Part shown: piece by piece, positions 9,357 through 18,087 of the stretch | Numbering within the stretch: the first letter of the stretch is position 1 | How the letters are laid out: the number at the start of each line of letters is the position of its first letter | Assembly (NCBI RefSeq): GCF_022012435.1 | Contig: NZ_JAKLUA010000017.1 | Coordinates: 85,116-149,115, forward strand | Length of the DNA: 64,000 nucleotides | Reading direction: 5' to 3' | DNA from: Bradyrhizobium zhengyangense | GTDB lineage: Bacteria > Pseudomonadota > Alphaproteobacteria > Rhizobiales > Xanthobacteraceae | Translations under genes and position numbers: made by a program | Notes under the pieces: generated by a model | Told to the model about the DNA's origin: nothing | Seen by the model: the letters and a program-made list of their open reading frames with translations, nothing else | Database searches by the model: none

Positions 9357-9405
9357 GGAGCACCGTGCATGCCAGCCCCGCCGCAGGCTTCCTTGACGCG
9401 GGTGC

Positions 9406-10197
9406 TTGCATTGCCCGTTATGCAGGCACGATTCCTCTCCGGTCGGCCAGTCTCCCGTGGCGCTTCCTTCGCTCGATTCCCCGCAATGGCAAAGCCCGTG
9501 GCGCGCCTTCGCCTGGGGTGTGCGCTCGATCACGCAGACGATCCTCACGCTCGTCCTGTTCGCGACCTATCTTGGCATCGGCGCGCTGGCTCATGACACC
9601 CAATTCAGCTTGCTCTGGGCGCTCTGCTCGACGCTGTTCGTCTGGGCGGGGCCCGCGCAGATCATCCTGATCACGACGCTCGGCTCGGGCGCCACCATCA
9701 TCCAGTCGGCGATCGCGGTCACCGTCAGTGCGATCAGGCTGTTTCCGATGGTAGTCTCGGTGCTGCCGTTGATGCGCACGCCGACGACCAAGCGGCGCGA
9801 GCTGTTTTTCGCGGCACATCTGACGGCGGTGACGCTGTGGGTGGAATGCCATCGCTTCCTGCCGCTTGTGCCGCGCGAACGACGCATCGCCTTCGTCAAC
9901 GGGCTCGGCTTCGGCTTGGTCTCGGTGTGCCTGACCGCGAACACGCTCGGCTATTTCCTCGCCGCCAATCTCACGCAGACATTGGGCGCTGCGATCCTGC
10001 TGCTGACGCCGCTGTCGTTCCTGTTCTCGACCGCACGCAATAGCCGCGAGGTCGCAGACGTGGTCGCGCTGACGCTTGGAATTTTGCTCTATCCGCTGGC
10101 CGCGAGGATGAACTCCGGTCTCGACATCCTCGTCAGCGGCGTGGCGGCCGGCACGATCGCCTATGGCGTGCACTGGTGGCGGGAGGTGCGCGCATGA
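9406..10197 (+). CDS. azlC: AzlC family membrane protein (amino-acid exporter large subunit)
   Basis: Up to 263 residues with about seven hydrophobic helices. The core segment LLWALCSTLFVWAGPAQIIL and the following VSAIRLFPMVVSVLP are typical of AzlC, which with AzlD exports branched-chain amino acids. The start is uncertain: this frame begins with TTG at 9406, and a GTG at 9457 is an alternative. Neither has a clear ribosome site. The stop overlaps the azlD start (ATGA). Confidence 0.85.
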   Translation: MHCPLCRHDSSPVGQSPVALPSLDSPQWQSPWRAFAWGVRSITQTILTLVLFATYLGIGALAHDTQFSLLWALCSTLFVWAGPAQIILITTLGSGATIIQSAIAVTVSAIRLFPMVVSVLPLMRTPTTKRRELFFAAHLTAVTLWVECHRFLPLVPRERRIAFVNGLGFGLVSVCLTANTLGYFLAANLTQTLGAAILLLTPLSFLFSTARNSREVADVVALTLGILLYPLAARMNSGLDILVSGVAAGTIAYGVHWWREVRA

Positions 10198-10544
10198 GCG
10201 CCGCGCAACTGATCGGCGATTGGCAGGCGCTGGTTGTGCTGTTCGTCGCCGGGGTCGTGCCCAACCAGATCTGGCGCATGCTCGGCCTGTGGTTCGGCGG
10301 CGGTATCGATGAGGGTTCGGAACTGCTGGTTTGGGTGAGGGCGGTCGCGACCGCGATCCTCGCCGGCGTCATCGCCCAGATCGTGGTCGAGCCGCCCGGT
10401 GCGCTCGCCAGCGTGCCGGATGCTCTGCGCTATGGTGCGGTGGCCGCCGGCCTCGTCGTGTTTCTGCTGACCCGCCGTTCGATCTTCGCGGGCGTCGTCG
10501 CCGGTGAAGTCTTCATGCTGGCCGGCAAGTGGTGGTTAGGCTAA
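10194..10544 (+). CDS. azlD: AzlD family membrane protein (exporter small subunit)
   Basis: A 116-residue small membrane protein with four predicted helices (VVLFVAGVVPNQIWRMLG, VRAVATAILAGVIAQIVV and two more), matching AzlD. Its ATG overlaps the azlC stop in an ATGA arrangement, which implies translational coupling and a two-subunit complex in the inner membrane. The substrate has not been read from sequence; branched-chain amino acids are the family default. Confidence 0.85.
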   Translation: MSAAQLIGDWQALVVLFVAGVVPNQIWRMLGLWFGGGIDEGSELLVWVRAVATAILAGVIAQIVVEPPGALASVPDALRYGAVAAGLVVFLLTRRSIFAGVVAGEVFMLAGKWWLG

Positions 10545-10576
10545 AACCGCCTCCGAACAGCCAAGGAACAGGAAAT

Positions 10577-11068
10577 ATGGTTCGCGAAAACGAGCTCCGC
10601 GAGGGCGAGGTCGCCATCGAGCTGCCGTCCACGGAAGATGCCGGCCTCGTCTTCATCGGCCGCATCCGCACGCCCTGGACCTCGCGGCTGGAGACGCCGC
10701 GGCAGGGGCGCCAGGACGGCCCGATCTGTCGCCTCGAGATCTTCGAGCCGTTCGTGCCGGCGATCAAGGGCGTCGATTTCTACAGCAATCTCGAAGTGCT
10801 CTACTGGCTCGACCAGTCGCGCCGTGACATCGTGCTGCAAAGCCCGAAGAACAACGAGAAGACCCGCGGCACCTTTTCGCTGCGCTCGCCGGTGCGGCCC
10901 AATCCGATCGGCACCTCGATCGTCAAGCTCGTCGGCATCGAAGGAAATGCAATTTTGGTGCGCGGGCTCGACTGCATCGACAATACGCCGCTGATCGACA
11001 TCAAGCCGGATCGTTGCGAGTTCACGCCGCTGGCCGCGCCGCAGCCGGGAGATTTCCAGACGGAGTGA
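10577..11068 (+). CDS. tRNA (N6-threonylcarbamoyladenosine37-N6)-methyltransferase TrmO-like
   Basis: A 163-residue TrmO/YaeB-type beta-barrel methyltransferase. The hallmark RSPVRPNPIGTSIVKL motif and the FIGRIRTPW start segment are present. TrmO methylates t6A37 in tRNA-Thr using SAM. Bacterial TrmO often has a C-terminal extension; this protein is the short, single-domain form. ATG 10577 follows AGGAACAGGAAAT. It lies 32 bp after azlD and is convergent with the HIT gene, with a 3-bp gap. Confidence 0.85.
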   Translation: MVRENELREGEVAIELPSTEDAGLVFIGRIRTPWTSRLETPRQGRQDGPICRLEIFEPFVPAIKGVDFYSNLEVLYWLDQSRRDIVLQSPKNNEKTRGTFSLRSPVRPNPIGTSIVKLVGIEGNAILVRGLDCIDNTPLIDIKPDRCEFTPLAAPQPGDFQTE

Positions 11069-11071
11069 CGA

Positions 11072-11497
11072 TCAGCTCTTCAGCGCCGCGATCAGCTTGG
11101 CCGCGTTCTCTTCCAGCACCTTGACGTCTTCCTTGCGGCTCGCGGGCGGCAGCATGGCGACGCCGTCATGGCGCGGCATGACGTGCATGTGCAGGTGAAA
11201 CACTACCTGTCCGCCGGCGGGCTCGTTGAACTGCTGCACAGTGATGCCGTCGGCGTTGAATGCCTTCATCGCGGCCGCAGCAATCTTGTGAGCGCCACGG
11301 GCGACATGGGCGTAGTCGTCCGCCTTGATGTCGAGGATGTTGCGGGCAGGAGCCTTCGGGATCACCAGCGTGTGGCCAGGCACGCGCGGCATGATGTCGA
11401 GGAAGGCGAAGACATGCTCGTCTTCGTAGACCTTGTGGCAGGAAAATTCGCCGCGCAGGATTTTTGCGAAGATGTTGTTCGGGTCATAGGCGGTCAT
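11072..11497 (-). CDS. HIT-family nucleotide hydrolase
   Basis: A 141-residue histidine-triad protein. The C-terminal catalytic motif is HLHMHVMPR, and an N-terminal NNIFAKILRGEFSCHKVYED segment is typical of bacterial Hint/HinT. Such proteins hydrolyse AMP-linked phosphoramidates. ATG 11497 follows GGGAG at good spacing; the frame is open further upstream, but that is antisense-type sequence overlapping the next gene. It is the last gene of the minus-strand RidA-GDPD-GNAT-HIT run. Confidence 0.9.
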   Translation of the reverse strand: MTAYDPNNIFAKILRGEFSCHKVYEDEHVFAFLDIMPRVPGHTLVIPKAPARNILDIKADDYAHVARGAHKIAAAAMKAFNADGITVQQFNEPAGGQVVFHLHMHVMPRHDGVAMLPPASRKEDVKVLEENAAKLIAALKS

Positions 11498-11549
11498 GGC
11501 AGCGGCTCCCAAGAACTCTGCGCCTACTGTCACCAGCGACGGCAAACCG

Positions 11550-12806
11550 TCAAGGCGCCTCGTCGATGCCTTTCCGGAACGGGCCGAGTTCGGCCAGCTC
11601 CCGCCCAGCCTCCGCGACATAGGCGCGCTCGCGCTTGAGATAATCGTCGATAGCGCGGCGCAGGCCCGGATCGGCGATGAAGTGGGCGGAATGGGTCGTT
11701 CGCGGCAGGTAGCCGCGCGCGATCTTGTGCTCGCCTTGCGCACCGGCCTCGACATGCGTGAGACCACGCTTGATCGCAAAATCGATCGCCTGGTAGTAGC
11801 AGACCTCGAAATGCAGGAAGGGGTGATGCTCGACCGCGCCCCAGTTGCGGCCGAACAGCGTGTCCGAGCCGATGAAGTTGATCGCACCTGCGATCCATCG
11901 GTTGTTGCGGCGAGCCATCACCAGCAGCACGTCCTGGCTCATGGTCTCGCCGACCAGCGAGAAGAATTCGCGCGTGAGGTAGGGCCGGCCCCATTTGCGC
12001 GAGCCGGTCTCCATGTAGAAATCGAAGAAGGCGTCCCAGGCATCCTCGGTGATGTCCTTGCCGGTGAGCCAGTGGATGGTGATCCCCGCGGCAAGCGCAT
12101 CGCGCCGCTCGCGCTTGATCGATTTTCGGTGGCGTGAGTTCAGTGTCGCCAGGAAATCGTCAAAGGTCGTAAAGCCCTCGTTGTGCCAGTGGAACTGCTG
12201 GTCGGTGCGCTGGAGGAAGCCGTGCTGGGCAAGCAGCTTCCACTCGGCCTCGCGCGCGAAGGTGACGTGCACCGAGGACGCCTTGCTGACGCCGCACAGC
12301 GCCACCAGGCCGCTCGCCAGCGCCTCGGTGATGCGCTCGCGATCGACGCCGTCACGCACCAGGAGCCGCGGCCCGGTGGCCGGCGTGAAGGGAACGGAGA
12401 CCTGAAGCTTGGGGTAATAGCGGCCGCCGGCGCGCTCATAGGCGTCCGCCCAGCCGCGGTCGAAAACGTATTCGCCCTGGCTGTGTGATTTCAGATAGCA
12501 GGGCACGATTCCGGCGACGCGGCCGTCGATCTTGGCCACAAGGTGCCTCGGTCCCCAGCCGGTGCGGATCGTGGCCGAACCTGATTTCTCAACGGCAGAA
12601 AGAAAGGCGTGCGAGACGAACGGGTTATAGGCGGACTTTAACAGGCCGAGCGAGTTGCCTGGAAGCCCGGATGAGATTCCCAAGCCGTGCTCATTGCAGG
12701 AATTCTCATTAAGAGCCCTGCCAGGATTGGCGCAGGCGTCCCAATCCTCCGGCGAGACTTCGCCAATGGACGGGACCGCCTCCAAGGTGATTTCGGATGA
12801 TGCCAT
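11550..12806 (-). CDS. GNAT-fold protein, DUF482/COG3146 family
   Basis: 418 residues with the two-lobed acyltransferase layout of the DUF482 family. Segments such as NPFVSHAFLSAVEKSGSAT, FDRGWADAYERAGGRYYPK, SRHRKSIKRERR and GAQGEHKIARGYLP are typical. Members resemble FemABX peptidyltransferases but have no established reaction. ATG 12806 is preferred to a TTG at 12842. It is followed by the HIT gene after 52 bp and preceded by GDPD after 54 bp, all on the minus strand. Confidence 0.82.
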   Translation of the reverse strand: MASSEITLEAVPSIGEVSPEDWDACANPGRALNENSCNEHGLGISSGLPGNSLGLLKSAYNPFVSHAFLSAVEKSGSATIRTGWGPRHLVAKIDGRVAGIVPCYLKSHSQGEYVFDRGWADAYERAGGRYYPKLQVSVPFTPATGPRLLVRDGVDRERITEALASGLVALCGVSKASSVHVTFAREAEWKLLAQHGFLQRTDQQFHWHNEGFTTFDDFLATLNSRHRKSIKRERRDALAAGITIHWLTGKDITEDAWDAFFDFYMETGSRKWGRPYLTREFFSLVGETMSQDVLLVMARRNNRWIAGAINFIGSDTLFGRNWGAVEHHPFLHFEVCYYQAIDFAIKRGLTHVEAGAQGEHKIARGYLPRTTHSAHFIADPGLRRAIDDYLKRERAYVAEAGRELAELGPFRKGIDEAP

Positions 12807-12860
12807 TGCGCCCAAGATCGTGCATTGCAGCAGCGACTTCAAGGGTCGCGAACATCAAGC

Positions 12861-13607
12861 CTACGGCAGGAAGCCCTCGAAAATCATCTGATCGGCATAT
12901 TGCGCAACCCGAGTCCGCTGCTCCGGTGTACGGGTGGTCCAGCCGAGCAGGGCGCAGCCGAAGACGTTGCGGGCGACCCAGGGGGCGGGCGCCGGCAGGT
13001 GATCGACCTTGAAGGCGACGAAATGCGGCTGGGTCTGAAAGCCATGGCGCAGGTACAGCATGCTGTCGCGCTGTTCCTGAGTGAGATAGGTCCAGTATTC
13101 GTCCTCATAGCTCCGCTGCGCGACGATACCGCGCGGGCGGGAGGGCAGCAGCTCGCGCAGCGCCAGCACCTGGTCGGGGTCGAAGGACATGCCGACCGCA
13201 TGGCCCTGATAGGACGCCAGCACCTCGGCCATCCTCTTCACCAGCTTGCGGTCGCCGTCAAAATGGCTCTTCACCTCGATCACCAGCGGAACGCGGCCGG
13301 CGACCATGGCGCAGAGGTCACTGAGCGACATCATCCGCTCGGGGGTGTCCTTGAACGTGATGGCCTTGAGCTCGGCCGCGGTCTTGGCGACGACCGGGCC
13401 AGTGGCGTCGGTGAGGCGGCCGAGCGCATGGTCGTGATGCACCATGGCCTCGCCGTCAGCGGAGAGCTGAATGTCGACCTCGATCGCAAAATTGCCTGCG
13501 ATCGCGGCCTGCACCGCGCCCGGCATGTTCTCGACGATGCCGCGAGAGATGTCATGCAGACCGCGATGGGCGACCGGCCGCGCTGTCAGCCAATCCGGAG
13601 CACGCAC
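12861..13607 (-). CDS. Glycerophosphodiester phosphodiesterase
   Basis: A 248-residue GDPD-family TIM barrel. The metal and catalytic residues are visible: His-Arg in VAHRGLHD, Glu in VENMPGAV, the Glu/Asp pair in FAIEVDIQLSADG, and His in VHHDHALGRLT. There is no signal peptide, so it is cytoplasmic. The GTG at 13607 is chosen because GAGG overlaps the RidA stop immediately upstream, implying coupling with RidA. It likely recycles glycerol-3-phosphate from lipid head groups. Confidence 0.9.
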   Translation of the reverse strand: MRAPDWLTARPVAHRGLHDISRGIVENMPGAVQAAIAGNFAIEVDIQLSADGEAMVHHDHALGRLTDATGPVVAKTAAELKAITFKDTPERMMSLSDLCAMVAGRVPLVIEVKSHFDGDRKLVKRMAEVLASYQGHAVGMSFDPDQVLALRELLPSRPRGIVAQRSYEDEYWTYLTQEQRDSMLYLRHGFQTQPHFVAFKVDHLPAPAPWVARNVFGCALLGWTTRTPEQRTRVAQYADQMIFEGFLP

Positions 13608-13617
13608 GATGCTGACC

Positions 13618-14085
13618 TCAGGCGACCTCGAACACGCCTTCGACCTCGACCGCCGCATCCGCGGGCAGCGAGGCGACGCCGACCGTGGTGCGGGCGTGGC
13701 GGCCCTTGTCACCGAAGGCGGCGACCATCAAATCGGAGGCGCCGTTCAGCACCTTCGGTCCGTCCACGAAGTCCGGCGCCGAGTTGATGAAGCCGCCGAG
13801 GCGCACCACGCGCACGACCTTGTCGAGATCGCCGAGCGCAGCCTTGACCTGCGCGAGCAGATTGACGGCACAGCCGCGCGCGGCTGCGGCACCGTCCTCG
13901 ATCGAGACGCCGGCGCCCAGCTTGCCCTTGGCGATCAGCTTGCCGGCGGGGTCGAAGCAGACCTGACCGGAGACGAACAGCAAATTGCCGGTCCGTACGA
14001 ACGGGACGTAATTGGCGACGGGAGATGGGGCCTGGTGCAGCTTGATGCCCTGTTCCGCCAGTTTCTGCTCGACCGTGCCTGCCAT
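13618..14085 (-). CDS. RidA family protein (enamine/imine deaminase)
   Basis: A 155-residue protein of the larger YjgF/RidA subgroup, with FVSGQVCFDPAGKL near residue 40 and the C-terminal HARTTVGVASLPADAAVEVE. The arginine in ARTTV occupies the position of the catalytic Arg that deaminates 2-aminoacrylate-type imines, so activity is plausible. ATG 14085 follows GAGGTCGAG. It heads the RidA-GDPD-GNAT-HIT run, with GDPD starting 10 bp after its stop. Confidence 0.88.
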   Translation of the reverse strand: MAGTVEQKLAEQGIKLHQAPSPVANYVPFVRTGNLLFVSGQVCFDPAGKLIAKGKLGAGVSIEDGAAAARGCAVNLLAQVKAALGDLDKVVRVVRLGGFINSAPDFVDGPKVLNGASDLMVAAFGDKGRHARTTVGVASLPADAAVEVEGVFEVA

Positions 14086-14339
14086 GTCTCGACCTCGATG
14101 TCTGAAAACTCGTCCGTCCGGTGCGTTTGGGTAGCCGCCGGGTGCGCCCTGTTTCGCCCATCGTGCCGCCACATGCAAGCAAGCGGATTTGTCTGCGCGA
14201 GGGCCGGGGCGGACTGCATTTTCTTGAGGCAGGTCAGAAGGTTCGACCGAGAGGCGCAACTTTACGTGAAACCGCCGCAGTTGCGACGCAATGGAACGGT
14301 CATTAAAGTGTCGAATCTGCGCGTCCCCAGGGAACAGAT

Positions 14340-15185
14340 ATGGTGCACCTTTTCCGGACTTCACTCGGTGTGATGGCGCTCGCGGCGGCCGCACTCGGCG
14401 CCGGCAGCAGCGCGCATGCCGCGAACGGTCCGTTCCTCGCGCACCAGGCGCTCTATGATCTGAGCCTGGTCAAATCGCGCTCGAATTCGATCAACAGCGC
14501 GCGCGGCCGCATTCTCTACAATTTCGCAGGCAGCGCTTGCGAGGGATATACGTCCGAATTCCGCCAGGTCTCCGAGCTCGACAGCGGCGAGGGCAAGATC
14601 ACGCTCAGCGACCTCCGCTCCAATTCCTGGGAGGATGCCGGCGGAAAAAGCTATCGCTTCAAGATAGAGACACGGATGAACGAGGCCGAGGCCGGCCTCG
14701 TCGACGGCTCAGCGGAGCGCGACGGCGACCACATCAACGTCAAGCTGAAATTGCCGACGCCGAAGAACTTCACCCTCGACGGCAAGATCGTGTTCCCGAC
14801 CGAACAGATCCAGCGCATCATCGCCGCCGCCAAGGACGGCAAATCGCTGCTCGAGCTCTCCGTCTATGACGGCTCCGACGATGGCCAGAAGGTCTACAAC
14901 ACCTTGACCGTGATCGGTCAGCCGATCCCCGCCGACCGCACCGCCTCGCCAGATCCGTCGACAGCGGACGAGCACATGAAATCGCTGACGCGCTGGCCGG
15001 TGACGGTCAGCTATTTCGATCGCGAAGCCCAGCAGAAGGAAGGCGAGCAGACGCCCGTCTACGCGATGTCGTTCGAGCTTTACGAGAACGGCGTCTCCCG
15101 CCAGCTCGTGCTCGATTACAACGATTTTGTGATCTCCGGCGCGATGGGCAAGTTCGACGTCAAGGACAGCAAGCCCTGTAATTGA
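14340..15185 (+). CDS. eipB: EipB-like periplasmic cell-envelope protein (DUF1849)
   Basis: A 281-residue secreted protein with a signal peptide (VMALAAAALGAGSSAHA). DUF1849 proteins form an open beta-spiral in the periplasm and are needed for envelope integrity in Brucella. Conserved features include LAHQALYDLSLVKS and a cysteine pair, Cys67 (GSACEGYTSEFR) and Cys280 at the extreme C-terminus, which in the family forms a disulfide. It is monocistronic, with a 254-bp upstream region shared divergently with RidA. Confidence 0.9.
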   Translation: MVHLFRTSLGVMALAAAALGAGSSAHAANGPFLAHQALYDLSLVKSRSNSINSARGRILYNFAGSACEGYTSEFRQVSELDSGEGKITLSDLRSNSWEDAGGKSYRFKIETRMNEAEAGLVDGSAERDGDHINVKLKLPTPKNFTLDGKIVFPTEQIQRIIAAAKDGKSLLELSVYDGSDDGQKVYNTLTVIGQPIPADRTASPDPSTADEHMKSLTRWPVTVSYFDREAQQKEGEQTPVYAMSFELYENGVSRQLVLDYNDFVISGAMGKFDVKDSKPCN

Positions 15186-15273
15186 AGAAGCCCTGCAATT
15201 GAGCGGCGACACTAGCCCTCAACGCCATCTCCGGTTACGCTCGCTTCCAATCATAAACGTCGGGAGCCAGCCC

Positions 15274-15675
15274 ATGCCCAAGCTCGATCATCTCCGCCCC
15301 AGCGGCCTGCATCACAATCCCGCTTATTCCCACGTCGTCACCGCCTCCGGGGCGCGAACGATCTACATCTCCGGTCAGGTGTCGACCGATGAGGAGGGGC
15401 GGATCGTCGGCGAGGGCGATATCGCCGCGCAGACCACGCAGGTGATGCAGAATCTCGGTCACGCCTTGAAGGCGGCCGGCGCCACTTACGCCAACATCGT
15501 CAAGATCACGACCTTCGTCGTCGGCTACAAGCCGGAGCTGCGCCCGATCATCGGCAAGGCCCGCTCGGCCTTCTTCGAAGGCATGGAGCCGCCAGCCTCG
15601 ACGCTCGTCGGCGTCTCTGCGCTGGCCGCGCCGGAGTGGCTGATCGAGATCGAGGCGATCGCGGTCGCGGATTGA
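15274..15675 (+). CDS. RidA-like protein without the catalytic arginine
   Basis: A 133-residue Rid superfamily protein (YISGQVSTDEEGRIVGEGD, then QTTQVMQNLGHALKAAGA). The C-terminal motif reads PPASTLVGVSALAAPEWLIE, so the Arg that deaminates imines in true RidA is replaced by a small residue, and deaminase activity is doubtful. ATG 15274 follows CGGGAG. It lies 88 bp after eipB on the same strand and could be co-transcribed. Confidence 0.85.
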   Translation: MPKLDHLRPSGLHHNPAYSHVVTASGARTIYISGQVSTDEEGRIVGEGDIAAQTTQVMQNLGHALKAAGATYANIVKITTFVVGYKPELRPIIGKARSAFFEGMEPPASTLVGVSALAAPEWLIEIEAIAVAD

Positions 15676-15814
15676 GTGCGGTGTTCCCTCCTTGCCGAGC
15701 CGTGCCGGCAAGAAGTGGAAAACAACCCCATGCACAGTAGAAGCGCGTTTGGAACGGATGCCGCTAATTCGTATTTTACGAATTTTGTTTGACGCGTCGG
15801 GCAAAACAGTGGCA

Positions 15815-16255
15815 TTATGCCATGCTGGCCTTTTTCGAAAGGGGCAAGGGTGGTAGCCCCACCAGCAACGCCATCGCTTCGTCAGCCCGGTCTGCGGGCA
15901 CGAAGAGGTGGTCGTGATGAAACGCTGACACGGCGTTGACGCTGATGCCGGCTTCGGCCAGGGGCGCCGTGATTGCCGCAAGGAACCCCACGGCGTCAAG
16001 TGCGGAATGGACTGTCAACGTGATGAGGCGCGAAGCAAATGCATGGTTTAGTCCTGCAGCTTCGGCTTCTTCAAGTGGGATGACCAGCGTCGTTCCTTCC
16101 TGCTCGCGAAACGTCAGCAGCGGTGTGACTGTCCCTGGAATGCTCGCGGTTGGCGGAATCGTGCAGAACACGAAGATGCCCAGCCGCAGCTCCGGCTTCA
16201 TGTTTTGCAGTAGCGCGGTGAGATCGCGTTCAGCTGTCACGATTATTCCTGTCAT
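15815..16255 (-). CDS. ACT-domain protein
   Basis: A 146-residue protein with two ACT-like halves. The C-terminal half, VHSALDAVGFLAAITAPLAE then AGISVNAVSAFHHDHLFVP, is a clear ACT fold. The N-terminal half (LLTFREQEGTTLVIPLEEAE) matches the partner domain of CASTOR/DUF3xxx-type stand-alone ACT proteins. It probably binds an amino acid, but the ligand and target are unknown. ATG 16255 has no strong ribosome site. An intergenic palindromic repeat separates it from dinB upstream. Confidence 0.8.
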   Translation of the reverse strand: MTGIIVTAERDLTALLQNMKPELRLGIFVFCTIPPTASIPGTVTPLLTFREQEGTTLVIPLEEAEAAGLNHAFASRLITLTVHSALDAVGFLAAITAPLAEAGISVNAVSAFHHDHLFVPADRADEAMALLVGLPPLPLSKKASMA

Positions 16256-16280
16256 CGCAGTCGGAGGTAAGAATCTATCC

Positions 16281-16412
16281 CCATCATCCTGAGGTGCCGG
16301 AGCGCAGCGGAGGCCTCGAAGGGTGAACGGCCCGGCTGTGTCTCGGCCGTCTATCCTTCGAGGCTCTCCACCCGGCGCGTTGCGCCACGTGTTTCGCACC
16401 TCAGGATGACGG
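16281..16412. repeat. Palindromic intergenic repeat, type B (full copy)
   Basis: The element has inverted ends: CATCATCCTGAGGTGC at 16282-16297 matches the reverse complement of GCACCTCAGGATGACG near 16396-16411 at 15 of 16 positions. An internal inverted pair, GCCTCGAAGG and CCTTCGAGGC, allows one long hairpin. A truncated copy of the right end lies at about 22190-22241. Such elements are common between genes in Bradyrhizobium. Confidence 0.8.
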
Positions 16413-16437
16413 GATCGACACCTCCGTCGCCGCGAGA

Positions 16438-17727
16438 TCACTCCTGCACCTTCTCCGGCCCGTCATAAGCAAGGCCGCGAATGACTGCGGCATTTCCGAA
16501 CTTCTTGCGCAGACTGTCGACCGCCCGCTCGGCATGGGCGGCGCGGCGGTCGAGCATGTCGGTGTCGTCGGCGGGGGAGCCGTCGCGTAGGGCGCTGACG
16601 CCGGCGCCCATCAGGCGGAAGGCGGTGCCGTCGATCTCCTTCGCCAGCATCTCCCGGCAGATCGAGAAGATCTTTGCGGCAAGCTGCGTCGGGGCTGCAA
16701 TCGACTGCGAGCGCGTGCGCTGGCGGAAGTCAGCCGTCTTCAGCTTCAGCGTGACGGTCGAGCCGGCAAGCTCGCTGCTCTTGAGGCGCGACGACGTCTT
16801 CTCGCACAGCCGCCACAGGATCTTCTCCAGCGTCGCGAAATCGCGGATGTCGGTCTCGAACGTGGTTTCGCTGGAAATCGTCTTGGCGCCGCGGTCGGCC
16901 TCGACGCGGCGATCGTCGATGCCGCGCGCCAGCCGCCACAGCCGGCGGCCCTCGCTCGGAAATTGTCGCATCAACTCGATCTCGTCGGCCTTCTGGAGAT
17001 CGGCGATGATGCGGAAGCCGCGCTGCATGAGACGTTCTTGCGTTGCCGGGCCAACGCCAAAAATGAAGCCGACCGGCTTTTCCGCCAGCATGGTCCGCGC
17101 TTCCTCCTGGTCGAGCGCGGCGAAGCCGCGCGGCTTGTCGAGGTCGGAGGCGATCTTGGCCAGGAACTTGTTGCAGGACAGGCCGACCGAAACGGTGATG
17201 CCGACGTCGCGCTCGACCTCGCGGGCAAAGCGCGCCAGCACCTTTGCGGGGATCATGCCGTGCACACGCTCGGTGCCGGAGAGATCGAGAAAGGCCTCGT
17301 CGATCGACAGCGGCTCGACCAACGGGGTCAGCGCCTGCATGGCCTGGCGCACCTCGCGGCCGACGCGGACATACTTCGCCATGTCAGGCGGAATCACGGT
17401 CGCATGCGGGCAGGCCTCCAACGCCTTGAACATCGGCATCGCCGAGCGGACGCCATAGGTCCGCGCGATGTAGCAGGCGGCCGAGACCACGCCGCGTTTG
17501 CCCCCGCCGATGATGACCGGCTTGTCGGCGATGTCAGGATTGTCGCGCTTCTCGACCGTCGCATAGAAGGCGTCGCAGTCGACATGGGCGATGGTGAGCC
17601 CCGCAAGCGCGCGGTGACGGACGAGGCGAGGGGAGCCACAGGCGGAACAGCGCCGTCCGCCCATATCCAGATCGGCCAGACAATCCCGGCAGAAGCAGCG
17701 GGGTCCGGCCGCATCGGGGGCGGTCAC
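16438..17727 (-). CDS. dinB: DNA polymerase IV with N-terminal zinc-ribbon-like extension
   Basis: A 429-residue Y-family translesion polymerase. Catalytic motifs are AHVDCDAFYATVE (Asp50) and the SIDEAFLDLSG pair, followed by little-finger sequences. The first ~40 residues form an extra module, with Cys13-x2-Cys16 and Cys27-x2-Cys30, spaced like a zinc ribbon. The GTG start at 17727 overlaps the DUF3572 stop (GTGA), so the two genes are coupled. Its role is SOS or damage-induced lesion bypass. Confidence 0.93.
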   Translation of the reverse strand: MTAPDAAGPRCFCRDCLADLDMGGRRCSACGSPRLVRHRALAGLTIAHVDCDAFYATVEKRDNPDIADKPVIIGGGKRGVVSAACYIARTYGVRSAMPMFKALEACPHATVIPPDMAKYVRVGREVRQAMQALTPLVEPLSIDEAFLDLSGTERVHGMIPAKVLARFAREVERDVGITVSVGLSCNKFLAKIASDLDKPRGFAALDQEEARTMLAEKPVGFIFGVGPATQERLMQRGFRIIADLQKADEIELMRQFPSEGRRLWRLARGIDDRRVEADRGAKTISSETTFETDIRDFATLEKILWRLCEKTSSRLKSSELAGSTVTLKLKTADFRQRTRSQSIAAPTQLAAKIFSICREMLAKEIDGTAFRLMGAGVSALRDGSPADDTDMLDRRAAHAERAVDSLRKKFGNAAVIRGLAYDGPEKVQE

Positions 17728-18035
17728 GGCACGTCGCGCTCCCAGGTCCGGTCGCCGAGCGCATCGCCCAGCACCTGCCGCGCGGCGGCAACGTTGGTCG
17801 GATGCAGCTCCGAGGCCTTGGCAAAGGCCTTCACGGTGTCGTCATCGCGCAGCACGAAATCGAGCACGCTGAGCAGGAAATTCGGGTCCGAGGCGGCATT
17901 CCGGAGCGTCTCCGGACCGACCCCTGTCTCGGCCAGGAACAGGCCCAGCCTTTCAGGCTCGCCGGCGACAAAGGACAGAGCCTGAATCGCAACGATTTCA
18001 GCGACTTCGCGGGGGTTGTGAACAGGCTTTTTCAA
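17724..18035 (-). CDS. DUF3572 family protein
   Basis: A 103-residue alpha-helical cytoplasmic protein of unknown function, conserved in alphaproteobacteria (NPREVAEIVAIQALSFVAGE, then NAASDPNFLLSVLDFVL). The start is uncertain. TTG at 18035 gives an N-terminus of MKKPVHNP, while the frame stays open to 18149 with unlikely sequence. Its stop overlaps dinB (GTGA), and it is divergent from divK, a conserved neighbourhood in rhizobia. Confidence 0.75.
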   Translation of the reverse strand: MKKPVHNPREVAEIVAIQALSFVAGEPERLGLFLAETGVGPETLRNAASDPNFLLSVLDFVLRDDDTVKAFAKASELHPTNVAAARQVLGDALGDRTWERDVP

Positions 18036-18087
18036 GGGCCCGGTTTGCCTTTCCGTTAACTTTCGGTGTCTACTTTGGAATATGCCC

